A DNA stretch of 14,554 bases, taken from the NCBI GenBank assembly GCA_900128585.1, contig LT642557.1, positions 1 through 14,554 of the forward strand, written 5' to 3'. The DNA is from Stramenopiles sp. TOSAG23-3 (taxonomy: Eukaryota; Sar). Position 1 is the stretch's first letter; every line of letters starts with the position of its first letter. A program made the translations under genes and the position numbers. The notes beneath the pieces were generated by a model. It did no database searches. It worked only from the letters and a program-made list of their open reading frames with translations, and was not told where the DNA came from. Positions 5,371-13,635 of the stretch are shown here, piece by piece.

Positions 5371-8361
5371 ATGCCTTCAAAACGGAAACAGCATGCCAGA
5401 TACATAGACAATACAAAGTACAGCCCTGCCGAAGTGTCGCGACGGCGCGACGCGGCCACAACGGTCCAGAAAGCGTACCGGGGGTTTCTGGCGAAAATAG
5501 ACATAGAGTTTTTAAAATACAGCAACGAGCTGCAAGAAAAGTGGACTGTGGAGGATATCTACGGAAAGATCGTCCAGCAGTTTCAAACGGAGCGCGCGAC
5601 GAAGGCGGACGACGACGGTGCCGTGATCGACGCCTCGTTGACTTTCATGACGGACACCGCCGCCGCAAGCAATTTTCCCGTGACCAAGAAAGGGGAAGCC
5701 GCGGAGGAAAAGAGTCGGAGCACGACGCTTGGGATGCAGTTCGGCCCGTTCCTGCAGTTCTGCAGGCAGCTCAGAATCATGGACAACGAGATCAACCACT
5801 TTTACCTGTACAGCATTTTCTACGAGAGCGCGGCGGCGGCGGCGGCGGCGGCGGGCAACGCCGAGGCGGACGACGGCCAACCGCCGGAAGCGTCCTGGCT
5901 GGCCCTCCAGGGCAGAAAGATTTCGAAGAAGCAAGGGTACGTGGCTAAGAAATCGTTCATCGATATGCGCCACCACAAGCACGTGGAGCTCTCTTTGGCC
6001 GGTTTCTGGGTGTCCCTGTACGCGCTCGCGCACGCGGAGCTACCGAAGGCGTACGTGCAGCTCACCGCCCCCGTCGCGGTGTCGTTCTTCTTGCAGCGGT
6101 ACGTGTACCGCGCCGCGGAGGAGCTGTTTGCCCACCCGCCAACGCCGGAGGAGCTGGAAGAGAAGCGAAAGAAGTGGTGGTTTGAACAGACCCATTTAAC
6201 GCTCGACGTGAACGAGTCGCTCTTCAAAGGGTGCTCGACCAAGATGGCGAGGGAGCTGTTGTACTTTGAACGGACGTTCCGCCACCTCTTTTGCCGCTTT
6301 GCCCATCCGTACATCGACAGCGAGCAGAGACGGATCAGCCACAGCGCGAACGTCTGCCGGGCGCTGGACGAAATGGACATTTATGCGAGCGACCCGTTCG
6401 AGCAGGACTGGCTGGAGTGTTTGTGCTCCCCGACGCAGTACTCGCTGAGCATTTCGGGGCTGACGCGGTTCCTTGCCGATTTTGGGCTGCTGGACCACGA
6501 CGACGTGAAGGGGCACGCGAGGCTGGTGTCGATCCTTGCGTGCACGAGCAGCCGCCAGTCGCTCGGGTTCGGCACGCGGCAGGTGCACCGACCGTACAGC
6601 CTGCACCCACGCCTGCACCAGGCGAAGCGGATCGTGCTGGTAAACGTCGGCGACGAGGGCGAAGGCTCCTCACGACCGACCCGGGTCGGGCGGGGGTGGG
6701 GCCCGCCCCCCAGGCTGGAAGAGAAGCTCACCAAGCTGTACTACCAGAACCACGAACTCCGGGAGGGCGAGAAGGCCTCCCTCCACGCGCTGTTCTCCCA
6801 GCTGGATGCGGACAAGTCGGGGTACTTGGACCACCACGAGATAGAATCGGTGGCGCTGCAGTTCTCGGGGCCAAAGCGCACCGTGGGGGAGGTGTACACG
6901 TCACTGAAGGGCCTGGACCGGGACCGGGACGGACGCATCGGGTACGAGGAGCTTGAGCGCACGGTCGTCCGCGCCAACGCGCTCCACCGGGAGATCGGCG
7001 CCGCGGCGCTCACGATGCCGGAGTTTGCGCACGCGGTTGCGCTGTACGTCGTGTGCGGGGTTCACCGGCGGACGAGCCGGGAGGTCGCGATGGACAACGC
7101 GGAGTACTTTAGCTACCACATCAAATTGCTGGCAGAAAAGTACAGGAAGGTCATGGGCGTCGGCATGCAGGAGCTGGAGGAGGCGGCGATGCTTCGCTCG
7201 AAAGAGGCAAGCGACCTGGGCCTCCCGGAGCTCCGGGACCCAGGGCTGGAGGGCGTGGAGGAGGCGTACGGGAAGCTGATGGCGGACGTCCACAGCCACT
7301 ACGTTCTCCTGGAAAACTCAAGGCCTATCCTGGGCTTGGGCTCGAACGCTCGCGTGGACGAGCACGCCGACGGCTCGCTGGCGACAGGGAGCCGGGGCCG
7401 GCCGGGCAACGGCCAGGCGCTGCTCTTTCAGGACGGCTTTGCGACCTTCCTGTCGCACTCCAAAGTGTTCCCGAAGGCAAGCGAGGAGGGGGTGCGGGAG
7501 GCTTTCTTGCACGGGGTCAAGATGCAGCACTCGCGCAGGGCCAACCCGCGGCGGCGGCGGACGAACATTGTGGCGGCGGTGGAGGGGACGAGCACGGCGG
7601 CCATGGCGGGCGTGCACGGGGCTGCCCCGCTCCCCCCCGCGGACGGTCTGTCGCCCGCCGGCTTTGCAGAGGCCACGAAGCACGTGGCCTTCCTCCGCTT
7701 CGTGCACCAGTGCCGGGAGAAGAACCGCGTTCCGTTCATCAGCGTGTACCCTGTGGACGTGGAGTTCGAGGCCGCGACGGAGACGGACCTGCGGCAAATC
7801 TACAAGGCGTGCTACACGAAGGGTAGGGTGGTGCACTCGTACTACGGCCAGCACTTTCGCAGCCTGTTCCAGCGCCTCCGCATGATGTACGTGGTATACA
7901 AGCCGGCGAGGGTGTTCGGGGCGGGCAGCGCGCTCGGGATGGGCCACTTTCAGCACGCCGGCATCTTTCGCTCGCAAAGGTCGGAGACGTCCCCGGTGGC
8001 GAGGAAGAGGGCCCTTGCCGAGAGCGTGAAAAGCGTTGGGGCCCCCCAGCCCGGGCGCCTGACGAAGTCCAACCGGTACCCGAAGCGGGCGGCCTCTTAC
8101 TACGAAAGCGCGCTGGAGATTCTCCCCGGGAACGCCGCCATGGAGGATTCCTTCACCACGTACGTCAAAGACACCGAAGTTCGCAGCGCGACCCAGACCG
8201 CGGACGAAATGACGTTCCCAGAGCTGATCCTAAATTTTAACGGGCCGGACGCCGCGATGCCCCAGGGGCCGAGGGGGAAGGTGGGCAAGCGATCGTCGAT
8301 GAAGAAGCGGAAGGGGGGGAAGAAAAAGGGGAAGGGGAAGAAGAAGGGAAAAAAGGGGTAG
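5371..8361 (+). CDS. Large IQ-motif and EF-hand protein (996 residues), Lys-rich tail
   Basis: I do not recognise a named gene. The first in-frame ATG is 5371, and a TGA stands 18 bases upstream. An IQ motif (Val-Gln-Lys-Ala-Tyr-Arg-Gly-Phe, residues 32-39) predicts binding of calmodulin or a related light chain. Two complete EF-hand loops follow, at residues 479-490 (Asp-Ala-Asp-Lys-Ser-Gly ... Glu) and 516-527 (Asp-Arg-Asp-Arg-Asp-Gly ... Glu). Both keep the acidic residues at positions 1, 3 and 12, so they should bind calcium. Several short Phe/Leu-rich blocks recur (near Leu-Thr-Arg-Phe-Leu-Ala-Asp-Phe, Gly-Phe-Ala-Thr-Phe-Leu and Met-Thr-Phe-Pro-Glu-Leu), suggesting degenerate EF-like helices. 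A run of eight GCG codons (5830-5853) gives poly-Ala. The last 30 residues are almost all Lys, Gly and Arg. No signal peptide or membrane segment is evident. A calcium-sensing cytoskeletal or ciliary role is plausible but inferred. Confidence 0.8.
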   Translation: MPSKRKQHARYIDNTKYSPAEVSRRRDAATTVQKAYRGFLAKIDIEFLKYSNELQEKWTVEDIYGKIVQQFQTERATKADDDGAVIDASLTFMTDTAAASNFPVTKKGEAAEEKSRSTTLGMQFGPFLQFCRQLRIMDNEINHFYLYSIFYESAAAAAAAAGNAEADDGQPPEASWLALQGRKISKKQGYVAKKSFIDMRHHKHVELSLAGFWVSLYALAHAELPKAYVQLTAPVAVSFFLQRYVYRAAEELFAHPPTPEELEEKRKKWWFEQTHLTLDVNESLFKGCSTKMARELLYFERTFRHLFCRFAHPYIDSEQRRISHSANVCRALDEMDIYASDPFEQDWLECLCSPTQYSLSISGLTRFLADFGLLDHDDVKGHARLVSILACTSSRQSLGFGTRQVHRPYSLHPRLHQAKRIVLVNVGDEGEGSSRPTRVGRGWGPPPRLEEKLTKLYYQNHELREGEKASLHALFSQLDADKSGYLDHHEIESVALQFSGPKRTVGEVYTSLKGLDRDRDGRIGYEELERTVVRANALHREIGAAALTMPEFAHAVALYVVCGVHRRTSREVAMDNAEYFSYHIKLLAEKYRKVMGVGMQELEEAAMLRSKEASDLGLPELRDPGLEGVEEAYGKLMADVHSHYVLLENSRPILGLGSNARVDEHADGSLATGSRGRPGNGQALLFQDGFATFLSHSKVFPKASEEGVREAFLHGVKMQHSRRANPRRRRTNIVAAVEGTSTAAMAGVHGAAPLPPADGLSPAGFAEATKHVAFLRFVHQCREKNRVPFISVYPVDVEFEAATETDLRQIYKACYTKGRVVHSYYGQHFRSLFQRLRMMYVVYKPARVFGAGSALGMGHFQHAGIFRSQRSETSPVARKRALAESVKSVGAPQPGRLTKSNRYPKRAASYYESALEILPGNAAMEDSFTTYVKDTEVRSATQTADEMTFPELILNFNGPDAAMPQGPRGKVGKRSSMKKRKGGKKKGKGKKKGKKG

Positions 8362-8719
8362 AGTAATATCATCTACGGTAAACAGTTTAGAAGGGGGGAG
8401 GGGGAGGTGGGGGTGGCGTTTTAATCAAACTAATTGTGCATATCATAGTAAAAAAGAAAAACTCTTTCTATTATGATACACAAAAATATTACGATTACTT
8501 CGTACATATCTTAATGCAACGCTGGTAAAACGCCGTGCGCTGTTCTGAAGAAAAAGAGTAAGGGTTCTTACACGCGAAATATTTAAAAGTATGTGTGCGC
8601 TCCCTCTCTCGTTCCCTCTCTCTCTCTCTCTTTGTGTGTTTAAAAAATATTTATATATATATTTTTTTTGTTTTTGTGGGACAGGCACCGCCGTCTCCAC
8701 CACCACCAACGTTCTCAAC
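8362..8719. other. Spacer between convergent IQ/EF-hand (+) and Rab1 (-) genes
   Basis: This stretch should hold two 3' untranslated regions facing each other. It contains a G-rich run just after the IQ/EF-hand stop (about 8390-8420), a CT microsatellite at about 8600-8633, and a TA/T-rich stretch at about 8640-8672. No gene is supported. Confidence 0.6.
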
Positions 8720-9334
8720 TCAACAGCATCCTTTGTTGCCCCCACTTATACTAGCCCCTTGGCCCAACGGCGCAGGTTTGGAACCCGAAGATTCTAGCTG
8801 GGTCGTCTTGTACGTATCCTTGATCTGCTTGGCAATGGTCATGAACGACACTTCGACGTTTTCGGCCGTGCGCGCACTAGTTTCCAAGAATTCGCACCCC
8901 ATGTTCCGGGCGAACTCTTGGGCCCGTTCCTTCGGGACGACGCGATTGGGAAGATCACTCTTGTTCCCTACCAAAAGTTTGATTACATTTTCACTTGCGT
9001 ACCGCTCGATCTCGGCGACCCACTGCTTGACGTTGGTGTAGGAGTCCTCGTCGGTCATATCGTAGACAATGATAATGCCCTGGGCCCCACGGTAATAACT
9101 GCTGGTGATGGTGCGGAAGCGTTCTTGCCCGGCCGTGTCCCAGATTTGCAGTTTGATTGTTTTCCCGTCCAAATTGATCGTGCGAATCTTAAAGTCGACA
9201 CCGATCGTGGAGATGTAGCTTTCGGTGTACGTGTCGTCCGCAAAACGAAGAAGCAAACACGATTTTCCTACGCCCGAGTCTCCGATCAAAAGGAGCTTGA
9301 ACAGAAAGTCGTACTCCGGGTTCATTCCTGCCAT
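8720..9334 (-). CDS. RAB1: Rab1/Ypt1-type small GTPase
   Basis: The 204-residue product is a complete Rab. It has the P-loop Gly-Asp-Ser-Gly-Val-Gly-Lys-Ser (18-25), a switch I with the effector Thr in Ser-Thr-Ile-Gly-Val-Asp-Phe (42-48), the switch II Trp-Asp-Thr-Ala-Gly-Gln (65-70), Asn-Lys-Ser-Asp (124-127) and Glu-Thr-Ser-Ala (151-154) for guanine binding, and a C-terminal Cys-Cys for double geranylgeranylation. The N-terminal Asn-Pro-Glu-Tyr-Asp and the Rab family signatures around switch II fit Rab1/Ypt1, which acts in ER-to-Golgi traffic. Rab8 is the nearest alternative class. The catalytic Gln70 is present. The ATG at 9334 gives Met-Ala-Gly-Met; a second ATG three codons later is an equally possible start. 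The frame extends upstream only through a TG-repeat leader with no ATG. Confidence 0.93.
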   Translation of the reverse strand: MAGMNPEYDFLFKLLLIGDSGVGKSCLLLRFADDTYTESYISTIGVDFKIRTINLDGKTIKLQIWDTAGQERFRTITSSYYRGAQGIIIVYDMTDEDSYTNVKQWVAEIERYASENVIKLLVGNKSDLPNRVVPKERAQEFARNMGCEFLETSARTAENVEVSFMTIAKQIKDTYKTTQLESSGSKPAPLGQGASISGGNKGCC

Positions 9335-9395
9335 GTTGGATATAAAGTGTGTGTTGCGTGTGTGTGTGTTGCGTGTGTGCGTGTGCGTGACGTGT
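9335..9395. repeat. TG/CA-rich microsatellite in the Rab1 leader
   Basis: Just upstream of the Rab1 start, positions about 9347-9395 on the + strand are mostly alternating TG with GCG/CGTG interruptions (CA-rich in the transcript). It is part of the presumed 5' untranslated region and may be length-variable. Confidence 0.7.
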
Positions 9396-9443
9396 GTTGT
9401 GACGTACAAAAGAACAGAAAGGATAGTGCGCGTGATATCTATG

Positions 9444-9452
9444 TTTATAAAA
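9444..9452 (-). promoter_or_regulatory. Possible TATA box for Rab1
   Basis: On the minus strand this reads TTTTATAAA and lies about 110 bases upstream of the Rab1 ATG, a reasonable core promoter distance. The surroundings are AT-rich, so chance matches are expected. No other promoter element was identified. Confidence 0.25.
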
Positions 9453-10260
9453 GGAAAATCTTTAAAGTAAACTCAGCTAGTTAGAAATAGTAATCTAATG
9501 GTTTCGATGTTTTGATTATTTAAGTTGTAAGACGCTAGTGGAAGAAAGAGAGATGGAAGGAATCTACTATCTATTCCGGACTACTACTCTTCTCTTTCGT
9601 TTTTATTTATTTATTATTTCTCTTTATTATTATTATATTTATTTGTTTTTAATTGATTATTCTTCTTCTTTTTATTAGTTGTGTTGTTTGTTAGTCCTAG
9701 TTTGTTTTTTTGTGTGTGAAGTAGAAGAAAGAAAGAAAGAAAGAAGTAAAGAGGAGGAGGACGGAGTTGTAACAAATAATAAAAAATAAAACAATGAAGA
9801 AAGAAAAATGAAAGCAGTTAGTTAAGAACACTTTTAGATTACAATTTAGTCTTCTTAACTACGAACTTTGTATTAATTTATTTAACTTTTTACTATGCTA
9901 TATCTATGTATGTATATTTAATTTAATATTTTATTCTTTCTTCTTCTTCTTACTTCCTTTTGTTATTTATTTTTAATGGTGGAGTCTTCTTCTTTAGGAA
10001 GACAGTATGAAATACTTTAAATAGGAATAGTATAGAAGGAAATGTAATTATTTATATTTATATAGATATACTATCAGTAGTCTAATTAGTATATATTACT
10101 ATTTAAATGTACTTCTGAAGTTCGTTTTTCCTTGGACTACTTTCGTTGTTAAATGCCTCTCTCTTATTCTTCCTGTTTCAATAGGAATTATACCATATAC
10201 TTAAATAGATTTAACTACAATTTAAAATACTAAAGAACATTATTTATATTTTTTGTGAGG

Positions 10261-10403
10261 TGTTATTTTGCATTACTTTTTCTTCTTGCTATTCCTATAG
10301 TATTTAAGTGTTATTTTGCATTACTTTTTCTTCTTGCTATTCCTATGGTATTTAAGTGTTATTTTGCATTACTTTTTCTTCTTGCTATTCCTATGGTATT
10401 TAA
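10261..10403 (+). repeat. 48-bp minisatellite, three tandem copies
   Basis: Three head-to-tail copies start at 10261, 10309 and 10357. Each begins TGTTATTTTGCATTAC and ends with CTATGGTATTTAAG or a near match. Copy 1 differs from copies 2 and 3 by one base (ATAG for ATGG), and the third lacks the final G. Because 48 is divisible by three, one + frame (opening at a GTG, 10255) reads a 16-residue hydrophobic repeat, FALLFLLAIPMVFKCY. There is no ATG start and no other gene feature, so I treat it as a repeat rather than a gene. Confidence 0.9.
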
Positions 10404-10575
10404 TGGTTCAATCGATGTTTCTTCGATTAACGGCGGTGGTAAAAAATCGACAACGCACGGAGAAATTTCTTTCATTTTTTCGGAATCTCAAATTCGATTA
10501 AAGCTAATCTATCCAGGTTCACTACTACATAGTACAGTTTAGTATTGGTTAAGTAATATACAACAAAGCAAAGTA

Positions 10576-10603
10576 AAGCAAGGCAATTGATTGCCTTCTG
10601 CTT
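10576..10603. repeat. Strong inverted repeat (hairpin)
   Basis: AAGCA-AGGCAAT is followed by a 2-base loop (TG) and then ATTGCCT, a 2-base bulge (TC) and TGCTT. This makes 12 base pairs, interrupted only by the bulge. A weaker imperfect palindrome (CCTAA ... TTAGG, about 10605-10622) follows directly. It could be a cruciform, an RNA hairpin or a relic of a mobile element; the sequence does not decide. Confidence 0.6.
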
Positions 10604-10940
10604 GCCTAATTGTTAATTTAGGTGATACACCCACCCATTAATTACCATCAAAAAAGGAAGTTGGACGATTAGGTCCTATTCCCTATGTGGCTTTTAAATT
10701 TAAAAATAAATAAATATACTTATATTATTATAAAGTATACATTATTAATATCCTATATAATTAAGAAGTAACAAGAAACAGACACGGATAATAACATAAG
10801 GATACATAGTAATATTATATAAACGTTCTAAAGAGTAAAATAGTGTTATTCTATTTGTACATATAGTCTAAATTCAAATCATTAATTATTCTAATAATTT
10901 AATATTAATTAGTTTACCTTAACATTAAGAAATGGGAGGC

Positions 10941-11117
10941 TTCTTCTTTCTTTCTTTCTTTGTTTCTTTGTTTCTTTGTTTGTTTGTTTCTTTGTTTCTT
11001 TGTTTGTTTCTTTCTTTGTTTCTTTGTTTCTTTGTTTCTTTGTTTCTTTGTTTCTTTGTTTCTTTCTTTCTTTGTTTCTTTCTTTCTTTCTTACTTTGTT
11101 TCTTTGTTTCTTTGTTG
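10941..11117. repeat. TTTC/TTTG tetranucleotide tract
   Basis: About 177 bases built from TTTC and TTTG units in irregular order, with a single A in the middle of its last third. The + strand reads as Phe/Leu/Cys/Val repeats and the minus strand as Lys/Asn/Glu/Gln repeats in open frames, but these arise only from the repeat. It is probably length-variable. Confidence 0.9.
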
Positions 11118-11951
11118 AATTCTTCTTCTTTTTTTTGAATCCAATATTTGTTCAATTCTCGTTGGAGTCCTATTGTCAGCTTAGCTGTAGGTAAATATAA
11201 TTTAAGTATAAACTTATATCCTCTCTTCTCTATCAAGGAGTATATAATATCGAAGTAGAAAGTGCAAGGCTATTATATTAGAGCTATTTAAATAGAATTG
11301 CTTCTTCTTTTATTTTCTCTCTATTCCCTATCATTAATAACATTATTAATACACAATAATAGTATTGTATTTACTTTCACTCGAACTGTTACTTTCAAGT
11401 AGAGAATACTTTAAAATAGCATTAGTCTAGCATTGAACCATTGATGATTTAAGATTTGGATTAAAATAGGGAGGTAGTACCTACTAAAGAGAAGCTATTT
11501 AAATATTAATTCAAGAGCTATTTTTTTAACAAGCCTATCAAAACTATACGAAATCCCATCATCATGTATAGAAGAAGAAAGAAGAACTACAACAATAGTT
11601 ACAACAACATTATTTAATTTATTATCCTTTTCATTTTATATATTTAATTGTATTGATTAATTAATTACAACAATAACAACAACAACAACAAAATGAACGA
11701 AGAATAATTCACAATTATTATTAATTATTTATTATTCAATTTCATCAATTCAATTTAATGATCCCTCTGTATTCCTCCATTTCAATTTCAATTACAACCT
11801 TTCATCACACGCTTCCAAAAGCAGGAACGCCCGCAACCGATTAGCATCAAATTTAACACCAACTCTACCACAATTCAATACCATTTCCCTTGCCATTTCC
11901 AACGCTTGCATTCGTTTCCCACCCCAACCACCCGATCACCACCCGTTCACA

Positions 11952-13241
11952 ATGTCTGGCGACGAGTCTGCTCCTCGGGAGCGGCGCGATTTGAGCGCGG
12001 CCAACGCGATCAACATTTGGGCCGTGATGGAAGACGTCGTGGACAAGCTCAAGCTTCTCAACTACGAGGCGGAGTACTGCCAGGCGGCGGACCACGACCC
12101 CGTCTCCCGGACGCAGTTCTCCGTCCCGTCGGGGAACCAAGCCACGCAGTTCCACGCGTTCGTTGACCTTGTCAGTTGGCTTTTTCAAAAGTGCCGGGTG
12201 AACTGCCACGTCGACTGGCACGACGACAACAACACGTCGTGCAACAACATTTACTCGTCCCTCCGGGACATGCAGTTTCAGCTCGATTTTCCGGCGAGCA
12301 AGCTCCGCACGGGGTGCGGGGACGCGTGCGTGCAGGCCCTCAGCTTCCTCTGTGACCGCGCGCTCGGGGAGAGCGGGTTCAAGTTTCGCCGCCCCGACTA
12401 CCCGGAGGAGGGCTTCGCGGACGAGGCGGAGGTGGACGAGGCGGCGGAGGTGGACGCGGACATGACCGAGAACGTCGGGGACGACTCCGACCAGGAGGAG
12501 GAAATTTTATATAGTGAGATGGTCAACGAGAAGTCCTACACGTCGAAGGAGGAGGACGACGAGGATCGGGAGAAGATGGAGGCCGAGATCGACCCGTTGA
12601 TCTGGGCCACCGAGCTCGAGCGGGTCCGCCAGCGCTTGAAGATGCCCCAGACGACCAACGCGAAGGAGTGGCGGGCCCACATCGAGCAGACCAAGCAGCA
12701 CGGCGCGATCATAGCGAAGAACCTCCCGGACGCCAAGAAGAACCTGGCCCGGATCGCGGAGAGCGTGAAGGACAGCCTCGAATCGGTCACGAGCCGGGAA
12801 CGGTACCTGAACAACGCCTTCTCGGCCCTGGTGGCCGAGTACAAGGAGATCCAGCAGAAGATGAAAGGGGTGAAGGGGCGCCAGCAGGAAGCGGGCGACA
12901 AAGTTAGCGAGTACACGAACGAGTTGCAGGAAATTTCCGACCAGTTAGAAGAGATCAAAAGCTCCATGGACGAGCGCGGCAGCAGCATGACCGACACGTC
13001 CCCGCTGGTGCGCATCAAAAAGGCGCTGAAGAAGCTGAAGGAAGAGATCCAGGAGATGGAGCTGCGGATGGGGGTGCTGTCGCACACGCTCATGCAGGCG
13101 AAAATGCGCCACAGGACTGCAAAGGACGCCGGGATAGAGTCGAAGATCAGCCGGGACAAAGACGTTGGGTCGGGGGGGGGGGCAGCGGAAGCGACGACGA
13201 TGGGTGGTAGGCCGGGGTCGGTGCATGTGCTTTGTTTTTAA
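11952..13241 (+). CDS. IFT57: Intraflagellar transport protein IFT57 (Hippi) homologue
   Basis: The 429-residue product matches IFT57, a peripheral subunit of the IFT-B complex that works with IFT20 and kinesin-2 in anterograde transport in cilia. The N-terminal calponin-homology-like domain covers about residues 18-150, including the typical Trp-Ala-Val-Met-Glu ... Leu-Lys-Leu-Leu-Asn-Tyr start (23-38) and Phe-Val-Asp-Leu-Val-Ser-Trp-Leu (70-77). An acidic linker (153-210) and a conserved block (Ile-Asp-Pro-Leu-Ile-Trp ... Glu-Leu-Glu-Arg-Val, 213-225) lead into a long coiled coil at about 240-400. The length equals human IFT57. The ATG at 11952 has the CACA context and opens the domain. An 11-G run near the end (13172-13182) encodes part of a Gly-rich stretch, so the last 24 residues may be affected by a length error there. 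The gene points away from Rab1. Confidence 0.9.
   Translation: MSGDESAPRERRDLSAANAINIWAVMEDVVDKLKLLNYEAEYCQAADHDPVSRTQFSVPSGNQATQFHAFVDLVSWLFQKCRVNCHVDWHDDNNTSCNNIYSSLRDMQFQLDFPASKLRTGCGDACVQALSFLCDRALGESGFKFRRPDYPEEGFADEAEVDEAAEVDADMTENVGDDSDQEEEILYSEMVNEKSYTSKEEDDEDREKMEAEIDPLIWATELERVRQRLKMPQTTNAKEWRAHIEQTKQHGAIIAKNLPDAKKNLARIAESVKDSLESVTSRERYLNNAFSALVAEYKEIQQKMKGVKGRQQEAGDKVSEYTNELQEISDQLEEIKSSMDERGSSMTDTSPLVRIKKALKKLKEEIQEMELRMGVLSHTLMQAKMRHRTAKDAGIESKISRDKDVGSGGGAAEATTMGGRPGSVHVLCF
13172..13182 (+). repeat. 11-nt guanine homopolymer inside the IFT57 coding end
   Basis: Eleven consecutive G residues lie 57 bases before the stop. The downstream tail (Ala-Ala-Glu-Ala-Thr-Thr ... Cys-Phe) has no coiled-coil character. 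A one-base change in this run would shift the frame and alter the C-terminus, but the upstream conserved domains would not be affected. Confidence 0.85.
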
Positions 13242-13635
13242 TTTTGAAAGAGAGATGTAAAATATAATTCAGCCTGGCTTCCTTATTATATTTTCTTGTG
13301 TTTTTATCATTGTGTGTTTTGATTTATGTGACTAAACTGAAAGTGAAAGGAACACTATTTAATTCAAATAACGGGGAAAAAATAAAAACACAAACAAATG
13401 CTGTGTTCATTATGGATTACGTAGTCCCCCTGATATAATACACATATTGCCTCACTGCGTAGCTGTTGATCGAAGAAGAAGAGGGCGATACTGAATGTCA
13501 TAGCATAATATATGTACTTATTATACTGGTTACACTATACTGGATGTTAAACATGTAAATAACACACATATACGATTCTTTCTTTGTGGTCATATAAACC
13601 TAATTGTATCAATATGTTGAATTTTTTGAAGATAA
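13242..13635. other. Spacer after IFT57
   Basis: No gene is visible. It is AT-rich, with IFT57's presumed 3' untranslated region at its left end and A-rich runs near 13370-13395. A short frame at 13614-13646 starts with ATG but ends after 10 codons. No clear polyadenylation signal is assigned. Confidence 0.5.

Larger units (their letters stand above)
9453..11951. other. AT-rich gene-poor spacer between divergent Rab1 and IFT57 genes
   Basis: About 2.5 kb without a supported gene. Composition is strongly A/T with scattered GAAA, TTC and TTTA runs. Distinct structures inside it are listed separately: a 48-bp minisatellite (10261-10403), a hairpin (10576-10603), and a TTTC/TTTG tract (10941-11117). 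Further small items are a 12-bp palindrome CTATTTAAATAG at about 11284-11295 and an ACA/CAA-rich run at about 11665-11692. The last 150 bases before 11952 become C-rich and look like the IFT57 5' leader. No tRNA or rRNA pattern was recognised. Confidence 0.6.

Noticed and set aside
5220-5948. 242-codon + frame overlapping the IQ/EF-hand gene, with poly-Pro from the C run
   Set aside because: Runs in another frame through a region clearly coding for the 996-residue protein and lacks an ATG. Kept only as a possible hint about the leader.
9335-9409. 25-residue N-terminal extension of Rab1
   Set aside because: It would need a TTG start and encodes a Thr/His run from a CA repeat. Rab1 homologues begin near the chosen Met.
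10255-10542. 95-codon frame with hydrophobic 16-residue repeats
   Set aside because: Begins at GTG, repeats derive from a minisatellite, and the remaining part has no recognisable feature.
10925-11236. 103-codon minus-strand frame rich in Lys/Glu/Asn/Gln
   Set aside because: Pure consequence of the TTTC/TTTG repeat read on the other strand.
9453-11951. CRISPR array or phage/mobile cassette in the large spacer
   Set aside because: Repeats are simple-sequence or adjacent tandem copies without unique spacers, and no element genes are present.
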